Origin: Candidatus Poseidoniaceae archaeon
Lineage (GTDB): Archaea; Thermoplasmatota; Poseidoniia; Poseidoniales; Poseidoniaceae
Direction of reading: 5' to 3'
NCBI GenBank assembly: GCA_013329865.1
Contig: DUJJ01000135.1
Span: 2,608 to 14,455 of the forward strand
DNA length: 11,848 bases
This document shows positions 6,455 through 11,848 of this stretch, in pieces. Under the pieces are notes generated by a model that saw only the letters and a list, made by a program, of their open reading frames with translations, was not told the DNA's origin and did no database searches. A program made the translations under genes and the position numbers. Numbering within the stretch: position 1 is the first letter of the stretch; every line of letters starts with the position of its first letter.

Positions 6455-6555
6455 ATAATTTAGTGACCGATTTGCTTTTGGAGTGGCGACCTTACCTGAA
6501 ATTATGGCAGCGTCAGCAGAAGATATTATCCAAATGCTGCGCCAGCGTAGAATGA
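6445..6555 (+). other. Short SD-preceded ORF overlapping cinA end and DP1 start
   Basis: An ATG at 6445 overlaps the cinA stop (TAG 6452-6454) and has a GAGGT Shine-Dalgarno match at 6437-6441. It opens 36 codons beginning Met-Glu-Leu-Asp-Asn-Leu-Val-Thr-Asp before a TGA at 6553-6555. The following DP1 frame has no good SD of its own. One extra T in the TTTT run at 6476-6479 would join this start in frame to DP1. It may be the true DP1 start interrupted by a natural or sequencing frameshift, a small coupling ORF, or chance. Confidence 0.25.
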
Positions 6556-8111
6556 TTGCCTCGGGCAAAGTTATTGGCAACTTGGCGGGTCACTCTAATC
6601 CTGCTGAATTACTTGACTTAGCCCCACGAGCAAACTTTGACCGGGGATTTCTTACCGAAGAGATACTGGGTCAATTGCTTGAACTATATCACCAGGAAAG
6701 CACCGACCGTGACAGCCCTAACCCTCCCAAAGCTGCAGCCAGTAATCCGTCAACCGATTTGGGCAGGGTTATTGCACCAATATTATCCGCCGAACCACTA
6801 GATATCAAATTCCGAAATAATCTCCCTGATTGGAATGCTACTGATTACAGTTGTTTAGCCACTGATGCACCATCAGATATCAAAATACACTACGATATTA
6901 CTGGGAAGAGCACTACAGAAGGAAAAATGAACGATATCACTGCATGTTTTTCCGACCGGCTCAATAAAATAAGAGATATGATAGTTAAAAATTCCAAATT
7001 ACCACGACGACCAACCGAAGTTTCGCGTTTATTACGCGAAGTTCACAGATTTCAAGGATATGAAAATAAAGCGGTTGTAATTGGACTGGTAAATGAACCT
7101 AGATACACGAAAAATGGACATTTAATGTGGTCAGTCGAAGATGAAACCGGTGAATTAAGATGTATGCTATACAAACCAAATAATGACAATAGGGACAGAT
7201 ATCAAGAACAAATTATCGAGGCTGGGTTAATGCCAGATGATGTTATTGGAGTTTCAGGACATTTCAACCAATCCGGTGAATTATTTATTGTCGATGATTT
7301 ATATTTCCCAATGAAAGACCGCCACCAAAAAACCGTTTCTCCTTACGGTGTTAGTGTCGCGTTCATATCAGATGTTCACTTGGGTTCAAAGACATTCCTC
7401 GAAGCACAGTGGCACAAAATGGCCAATTGGTTCCACACAGACCCACTGGCAAAGACGATTAAATATCTAATTCTATCAGGGGACTGCGTTGATGGAGTTG
7501 GTATTTATCCTGGCCAAGATAAAGAACTAGCAATCCCAGATGTTTATACTCAGTATTCCATGTTTGCAAAATTACTCGAATTATTACCAGATTGGGTTGA
7601 ATGCGTGATGCTACCAGGCAATCATGATGCAGTGCGCCCAGCAGAACCCCAACCTACTTTCGAAAAGGATATTCAACAAGACTACAACACAACCACATTT
7701 GTTGGGAACCCATGCGATTTCTCCCTGCATGGAGTAAGAGTATTATCGTATCATGGCAAATCCATTGATGACTTCGTCGCCGGTTTGAAAACTGTTACCT
7801 ATGCAGATCCGGTCGAGGCGATGCGACAAATGCTCAGAAGGAGACATTTGGCACCTCAATGGGGGGGTAAAACCCCGTTGTCTCCGGAACCTGAAGATGG
7901 ATTGGTAATCAACGAGGTTCCAGACATCTTCGTCACAGGCCACGTTCACGGACATGCCTGTGTTGATTTCAAGGGCACGACTCTAGTTTGTTCAAGTACT
8001 TGGCAAGACCAGACGTCATACCAACGAATGCTCGGTTTTCAGCCCAAGCCTTGTATGCTAACTATTGTAAATCTGGCAAGTCACGCAACAGTATCAATAC
8101 CGTTTGTTTGA
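6483..8111 (+). CDS. polB: DNA polymerase II (PolD) small subunit DP1
   Basis: A 542-residue subunit of the archaeal replicative D-family polymerase, carrying the 3'-5' proofreading exonuclease; the partner is DP2 (polC), not in this window. Residues 1-70 are helical, 71-150 look like a low-conservation linker, about 185-280 form an OB-fold, and 290-542 are an Mre11-like phosphodiesterase. All metal motifs are present: Ser-Asp-Val-His at 296-299, Gly-Asp at 333-334, Gly-Asn-His-Asp at 379-382, Tyr-His-Gly at 423-425 and Gly-His-Val-His at 486-489. The stretch Gly-Val-Gly-Ile-Tyr-Pro-Gly-Gln (338-345) is a DP1 hallmark. The start is uncertain: GTG 6483 is used here, ATG 6504 would remove seven residues, and neither has a clear SD. 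A better SD and ATG occur at 6445 in another frame. The stop codon abuts the stop of the convergent HAD gene. Confidence 0.93.
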   Translation: MATLPEIMAASAEDIIQMLRQRRMIASGKVIGNLAGHSNPAELLDLAPRANFDRGFLTEEILGQLLELYHQESTDRDSPNPPKAAASNPSTDLGRVIAPILSAEPLDIKFRNNLPDWNATDYSCLATDAPSDIKIHYDITGKSTTEGKMNDITACFSDRLNKIRDMIVKNSKLPRRPTEVSRLLREVHRFQGYENKAVVIGLVNEPRYTKNGHLMWSVEDETGELRCMLYKPNNDNRDRYQEQIIEAGLMPDDVIGVSGHFNQSGELFIVDDLYFPMKDRHQKTVSPYGVSVAFISDVHLGSKTFLEAQWHKMANWFHTDPLAKTIKYLILSGDCVDGVGIYPGQDKELAIPDVYTQYSMFAKLLELLPDWVECVMLPGNHDAVRPAEPQPTFEKDIQQDYNTTTFVGNPCDFSLHGVRVLSYHGKSIDDFVAGLKTVTYADPVEAMRQMLRRRHLAPQWGGKTPLSPEPEDGLVINEVPDIFVTGHVHGHACVDFKGTTLVCSSTWQDQTSYQRMLGFQPKPCMLTIVNLASHATVSIPFV

Positions 8112-8777
8112 TTATTCTAGACCTAAATATGGCTTAATACTCAGCAGGTTCTTTTCAGTAACTACTGGTATACCGGCAGCTGCAAAGGCAGATTTTGATG
8201 ATTCCCTAGTTGGATTGAAACCAATGAAGCGGCTTCCTGCTACTTGCATGGAAAGATCCATCTCAGAGTCCCCTACAGAAACGCAGTCGACTGCTTCAAA
8301 ACCATGCATTTCTAGGATTTTTGTAATTATCAGATTTTTCTTACTAGCATGTAGTCGACATATTCCCTCGTCTGACAAGGTATCATCCTCATTGAACTCG
8401 AACCCGTTAGCAATCCAATCATCAACCTTGAGCATCGAAGCAATCGAAGATACGAATAAATCAACCCCAGCACTAACAATTGCTACAAAAATCCCTGCTG
8501 CTTTCAATTCAGTAACCAACTCCTTGGCTCCCGGCATTACTTTAACGCCAGAATATGATCTAAACAACTCATCTCGGTAAATCGGATCTTGAATCTCCTT
8601 CCACATCCTGATGTCTAATCGCATGAATTCCGTATCAGAAATCTCACCCTCAATAAAGCGCTTGAGGTTGTGTGAGTTATCCGTGCCGAAATAATCGTGT
8701 AATGTCTTCCAAGAGGATACTGAGTCAACTAAGACTCCGTCACAATCGAATACTACCACCTTAGGAACTGTTGTCAT
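8112..8777 (-). CDS. HAD superfamily phosphatase (phosphoserine phosphatase-like)
   Basis: A 221-residue cytosolic hydrolase with all four HAD motifs. Motif I is Asp-Cys-Asp-Gly-Val at 11-15 (nucleophile Asp11, acid/base Asp13), motif II is Val-Ser-Ala-Gly at 101-104, the motif III lysine is Lys147 or Lys148, and motif IV is Gly-Asp-Ser-Glu-Met-Asp at 169-174. A helical cap between motifs I and II (about 20-80) fits the HAD-IB group that includes phosphoserine phosphatase, but the order and identity of the substrate-binding residues do not prove serine phosphate as substrate. I chose ATG 8777; an in-frame GTG at 8783 adds two residues. There is no SD, and an AT-rich element at about 8794-8805 would fit a promoter giving a nearly leaderless mRNA. 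Its stop (TAA at 8114-8112) directly touches the stop of DP1. Confidence 0.85.
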   Translation of the reverse strand: MTTVPKVVVFDCDGVLVDSVSSWKTLHDYFGTDNSHNLKRFIEGEISDTEFMRLDIRMWKEIQDPIYRDELFRSYSGVKVMPGAKELVTELKAAGIFVAIVSAGVDLFVSSIASMLKVDDWIANGFEFNEDDTLSDEGICRLHASKKNLIITKILEMHGFEAVDCVSVGDSEMDLSMQVAGSRFIGFNPTRESSKSAFAAAGIPVVTEKNLLSIKPYLGLE

Positions 8778-8858
8778 GAGCACTACTCTGAGTTACAATA
8801 CAAAAACGCTCGTCATACACCACGCATAGTTTGCACTAGCATCTATGGGTCAAGTACG

Positions 8859-8886
8859 CAGTGAGAGGGCCGAAACCCTCCCACTG
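8859..8886 (-). terminator. Hairpin 3' of the surface protein/pilin gene
   Basis: An 11-position inverted repeat: CAGTG-A-GAGGG pairs with CCCTC-C-CACTG around the six-base loop CCGAAA, giving ten pairs with one A/C mismatch. It begins 27 nt after the stop codon of the surface protein gene and lies in the 136-base gap before the HAD gene. On the minus strand no T run follows, so it is not a classic intrinsic terminator; it may mark the mRNA 3' end or protect it from exonuclease. The other strand is moderately T-rich after the stem, but there is no + strand gene here to terminate. Confidence 0.45.
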
Positions 8887-8913
8887 TCGTCTTGTCTTTG
8901 CTAATCAGTCACT

Positions 8914-9468
8914 TCAGACTGGTTGGTTCCAGGAAAGACCTGTGTAGGTCTTCAAGACCGCACCTTGGGTGTCACCGGCAGGTGAGTAGACAATCCTGAT
9001 AGTTGCATCAACTAGAGGTGTTCCGTCAGCAGCGTGAGTCTTGACGTAGATGTCATCGCCCGTGCTGAAAGAGGAGATTGTCTCATCCTCGTCTATTGTT
9101 ACAACATCACCAAAGGTAACGAGTTGATCGCTGTTGAACGGCGAGAACCCGTAAACTTGGTTGGTTGAAGCAAGGTTTGTCGTCTCAGTTACGATTGCAC
9201 CTGTGGCGTCAAGGTAGGTTACCGATACTTCTACAGCTTGGGTAGCCAATACGGTCTGTGCTTGTCCAACGGTAATCTTCCAGTGGTCAGTGGCAGTATC
9301 GCCAGTATCGACATTAGTAGCGTCAAAGGTAACTCTTGGAACACCCTTGGTATCAGTATCTGCAAGTTGTGCAGCCCAAACATATACCACACCAGATAGA
9401 ACAACAGTAATCGCAACCATCAAGATGGTGGCAATAACTGGGCTCACAGCTGATTCATCGTCAGACAT
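8914..9468 (-). other. Type IV pilin-like module inside the surface protein frame (possible separate product)
   Basis: From Met780 of the fusion (ATG at 9468) this part alone would be a normal 184-residue archaeal pilin. It starts Met-Ser-Asp-Asp-Glu-Ser-Ala, followed by Val-Ser-Pro-Val-Ile-Ala-Thr-Ile-Leu-Met-Val-Ala-Ile-Thr-Val, very close to the signal peptide and hydrophobic helix of haloarchaeal PilA proteins (archaeal type IV pilin N-terminal domain, DUF1628). By analogy the prepilin peptidase would cut after Ala786. The head domain (about 814-963) is Thr/Asp/Val-rich with beta-strand patterns. No clear SD precedes ATG 9468, so an internal start is less supported than release by cleavage. 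Confidence 0.7.
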
Positions 9469-11848
9469 TTGCTCTTCTTGGAACTCTTCTTCGTCATCAT
9501 CTCTGCGTCCTGCAAGGACTAGAGCGCTGACAAACAGGCCGGTTAGAGCGACTGCAATGATGCTTGGTGCGAATGATGCAACGGATAGAGCACCGATAGT
9601 CGATACTACGACTGGCAGGGCATTACCTGCAGTTTGCCAGTCTTCTCCGAAGGCACCGTTGTATCCTTGTTCTGTGTGACCACAAGACGGGGATTCACTC
9701 CATGCAACTTCGTTGCCGCCATTGGTAGACATCATGTTGTTACACCAGTTCTTGTCTTCAAACGCAGGTCTTCTGTTGGATTGTGCACCATTAGCATCCT
9801 CACCAATTCTACCTGGCTCAGACCACTTTCCGAATACCTGGCTGCTTGACACAGCGTTGTGGGATTCTGGGTTATCAGTCTGGATATCGTTGTTGTCTGG
9901 TGTGCACGCAGATCCTGGGTTACAGGTGACTACATCAACTTCCACCCACACTTCTGTGGTTTGGTCAGTAATCAGGATATCCCAGTCTTGGATGTCTAGT
10001 GATTGACCAAACGCAGGTGGTGAGTAGTAACGTGGTAGTTCAATCTCAGTGTGTCCATCAGAGTGTAGTGATACAACTAGTAGATGGTTGTAGGTGTATG
10101 GTCCTTCGTCGCCACCAGCAAAGATGCTGAAGTCAACTGGAACCATAGTTCCCGGCATAATGTTGCTGACTCTGTTAAAGTCAAAGCCTTCTGTAGCGTC
10201 TAGGTAGTAATCTGGCACATTCTCTGCAACGTTGTCAACCTCAACCGATAGGGTTACTGACACACTCTCTTGCACGTAGTTGTTAGGTGTTAGTGCTGTG
10301 TAGTTTGGCATGTAACTTGGTGGTTGTGGGCTGTCCGCTAGGGTCAGTGTCATCTCACAACGGCCGTTTGCAGTTCTGGTCTGGTGGATACCGTTGTTGT
10401 TGAGCATGTCAACTTCCCACGGTTCTGCGTTAGTGGTTGCATCAGGTATCAAGGTGAACTCAAGAGTGTCACCGTTGATGCTGTGTGTGTAGTAGTTTCC
10501 AGAGTTACAGGTGTTGGTATCTGTCAGAGTCCATGTTAGATCTGCATCGAGGTGGTCGATATCAGTCTTGATGTCTGATAGATCGAAGGTCAATGCATCA
10601 GCATCGGTTGTGTCCTCAACTAGGTCCAATCGGTAGTTGTCACCGTCATTGACGAATGATGTGCTACCATCAGTGGATGTAACAATTCCAGCCTTACCGG
10701 CTAGATTCGTTCCAGGGTAAACAAACTCTGGAACGTCGTTAACTGGAGCGACTTCGAACAATACCGTTACCGGGTCGGCGTCAGTATTCTCGTTGCCGTC
10801 ATCAGACAGAGTTAGTGTGATGGCACAAATTCCACCATACTCCCAGTTTTGGTTCTCAACGATTACAATCTCATCGACTAAGTTAGCATTCTGTGCAAGG
10901 CTGACTGAGATTTGGTCACAGTCTGCGCTAGCTCCCCAAGAGTAAACTTGGTTCACAGGGTCTTGCTCGTTAGCCATGTCTCTGATGAAAGAGTTGATGC
11001 TGTCGTTAGCTACCTTACCTAGAGGCTTGCTGTAACTGGTGAACCCTTCGTCTCTCGAGTTGTAGCGGTCGCCAGCAGCATCAGCATATAGGTAGATGTC
11101 ACCGTTGTCACAGTCTGGGTCAACATCGTTTCTTGCGTCACAAATGACCGGTGCGTCGTTAACGTTGAACACCTCGTAGACGATTGTCTTGCTTGCGGTT
11201 TGTCCATGGCTGTCAACTACCTCAAAGGTCAATTCGAAGGTTCCGAACTGGTCATTGATTGGTGTTACGTCATAGGTTCCCGTTACGCCTGATAGGTCAC
11301 TGAAGTCGGTCAATATGTTTGCGAACGCATCCATGTTACCACCAGTAACGTCCCATAGCATATCTGCCTCAATGTCTTGCTCGTCATCGACATATGTTGC
11401 AAGGTCAAGAGTTATTGCTCCTGAGTCTTCTAATACTGCGATATCAGCCAAGTTAGAGGTAATCTCTGGACAGGCTCTCAGTATGTCGAAAGTCAGAGAT
11501 TGGCTCTGATCCATTGTCACTCCAGTGGCAGTTGCCCAATCATAGTCACAAGTGTGTCTTGCTTCGGCAGCTGTCTTGACCATCACGCTGTATGTGTGCG
11601 GTGCGGTTGGTGTAGAACTAAACTCGAATGCCCTGTGCATTAGAACCTCGTTCTCAATAGTTCCGTCAGCCATATCTAACTTGTTCAATTCAAGATCGTA
11701 TGCTTCTGTCAGTGTCTCTGCGCCGGTGCCAGTAATTGTCTGGCTTGGGCTGACTGCAGTCACAGTGTCTGTGCCAACGGCTTGGACGGTTGCAACTATG
11801 TTCATGCTGTCAACAGATGAGCCGCCAAGTGAACTTGCTGGTACGGAT
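8914..11848 (-). CDS. Cadherin/Ig-like surface protein fused to a type IV pilin-like module (5' partial)
   Basis: One open minus-strand frame running off the right edge. The ATG at 11805 is not the real start: the 14 codons upstream to the edge are open and similar in style (Ser/Gly-rich). Residues are counted from that Met. Positions 112-535 hold beta-rich modules separated by Val-Asn-Asp-Ala-Pro (215-219) and Val-Asn-Asp-Val-Pro (355-359), the linker typical of bacterial cadherin/Ig-like repeats; a third, less regular module ends near 528. There are Asp-rich, probably calcium-binding stretches (e.g. 227-246), scattered cysteine pairs and N-glycosylation sequons (267, 501). A Cys/Asn-rich region (628-727) is followed by a hydrophobic anchor (about 729-766), the stop-transfer Arg-Arg and an acidic linker (767-785), then a complete pilin N-terminal motif (786-813) and a 150-residue beta-rich domain. 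Surface adhesin or pilus-associated function is inferred. The fusion is continuous, without a stop or frame change. Confidence 0.85.
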   Translation of the reverse strand, partial: SVPASSLGGSSVDSMNIVATVQAVGTDTVTAVSPSQTITGTGAETLTEAYDLELNKLDMADGTIENEVLMHRAFEFSSTPTAPHTYSVMVKTAAEARHTCDYDWATATGVTMDQSQSLTFDILRACPEITSNLADIAVLEDSGAITLDLATYVDDEQDIEADMLWDVTGGNMDAFANILTDFSDLSGVTGTYDVTPINDQFGTFELTFEVVDSHGQTASKTIVYEVFNVNDAPVICDARNDVDPDCDNGDIYLYADAAGDRYNSRDEGFTSYSKPLGKVANDSINSFIRDMANEQDPVNQVYSWGASADCDQISVSLAQNANLVDEIVIVENQNWEYGGICAITLTLSDDGNENTDADPVTVLFEVAPVNDVPEFVYPGTNLAGKAGIVTSTDGSTSFVNDGDNYRLDLVEDTTDADALTFDLSDIKTDIDHLDADLTWTLTDTNTCNSGNYYTHSINGDTLEFTLIPDATTNAEPWEVDMLNNNGIHQTRTANGRCEMTLTLADSPQPPSYMPNYTALTPNNYVQESVSVTLSVEVDNVAENVPDYYLDATEGFDFNRVSNIMPGTMVPVDFSIFAGGDEGPYTYNHLLVVSLHSDGHTEIELPRYYSPPAFGQSLDIQDWDILITDQTTEVWVEVDVVTCNPGSACTPDNNDIQTDNPESHNAVSSSQVFGKWSEPGRIGEDANGAQSNRRPAFEDKNWCNNMMSTNGGNEVAWSESPSCGHTEQGYNGAFGEDWQTAGNALPVVVSTIGALSVASFAPSIIAVALTGLFVSALVLAGRRDDDEEEFQEEQMSDDESAVSPVIATILMVAITVVLSGVVYVWAAQLADTDTKGVPRVTFDATNVDTGDTATDHWKITVGQAQTVLATQAVEVSVTYLDATGAIVTETTNLASTNQVYGFSPFNSDQLVTFGDVVTIDEDETISSFSTGDDIYVKTHAADGTPLVDATIRIVYSPAGDTQGAVLKTYTGLSWNQPV
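11305..11848 (-). other. Right-edge N-terminal part of the surface protein, truncated by the window
   Basis: Between about residue 112 of the visible frame and the window edge, a Thr/Ala/Asp-rich segment precedes and enters the first clear cadherin/Ig-like module. It holds two cysteines (86, 112) before the module and the phrase Thr-Tyr-Ser-Val-Met-Val (71-76), suggesting another beta-sandwich. No signal peptide is visible, so it must be upstream of the window. Confidence 0.5.

Noticed and set aside
7861..7867. G7 run inside DP1 as a possible frameshift
   Set aside because: The DP1 motifs before (Arg-His-Leu-Ala-Pro) and after (Pro-Glu-Pro-Glu-Asp, Gly-His-Val-His) are in the same frame, so the run length is right.
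8104..8580. 158-codon + strand frame opposite the HAD gene
   Set aside because: It is antisense to a gene with all four HAD motifs, and its translation is Ser/Thr-rich with no recognisable pattern.
9290..10006. Several + strand frames of 70-130 codons opposite the surface protein gene
   Set aside because: They overlap one another in different frames and mirror a well-supported minus-strand coding region; products are Thr/Ser/Ala-biased shadows.
1..11848. CRISPR array, insertion sequence, integrase or attachment site
   Set aside because: No spaced direct repeats, transposase motifs or tRNA 3' end duplications were seen by reading; the tRNA-Val 3' end has no noticed second copy in the window.

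Overview
The window looks like a piece of a planktonic euryarchaeal genome, most likely Marine Group II (Poseidoniales) or a close Thermoplasmata-related lineage. The archaeal assignment rests on three genes: the small subunit (DP1) of the archaeal D-family DNA polymerase, the archaeal/eukaryotic ribosome-rescue factor pelota, and a type IV pilin N-terminal motif of the archaeal (Haloferax PilA-like) kind. Bacterial-style genes sit among them (formate-tetrahydrofolate ligase, CinA C-terminal deamidase, flotillin/NfeD), and the surface protein is acidic and Asp-rich. Both fit a marine MGII-type archaeon, but the lineage is inferred from gene content only.

Layout. Positions 1-16 may hold the first codons of a divergent gene leaving the left edge. 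Positions 66-2410 (+) are a membrane-organisation cluster: a small two-helix membrane protein, an NfeD-type OB-fold membrane protein and a flotillin. Positions 2501-5610 (+) hold a tightly packed set: formate-tetrahydrofolate ligase, pelota 4 nt downstream, and an unrecognised 105-residue protein whose Shine-Dalgarno sequence overlaps the pelota stop codon. A tRNA-Val(UAC) lies on the minus strand at 5613-5689, divergent from the next + strand pair: a stand-alone CinA/PncC-type deamidase with an unusual acidic coiled-coil tail, and DP1. DP1 meets a minus-strand HAD phosphatase stop codon to stop codon. The right end (8914 to the edge, minus strand) is one open frame. It encodes a large cadherin/Ig-like surface protein, a transmembrane anchor, an acidic cytosolic linker and a complete type IV pilin-like module. 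Its N-terminus is off the window.

The most notable feature is this surface-protein/pilin fusion. By topology, one cleavage by the archaeal prepilin peptidase at the cytosolic linker would give two products from one frame: an anchored adhesin and a mature pilin. Other points worth a second look are a 9-bp hairpin ending at the A of the fhs start codon and lying between it and its only visible SD, a possible frameshifted start of DP1 next to the cinA stop, and the coupled unknown gene after pelota. There is no CRISPR array, insertion sequence or integrase, and no gene-free stretch above 300 bases.
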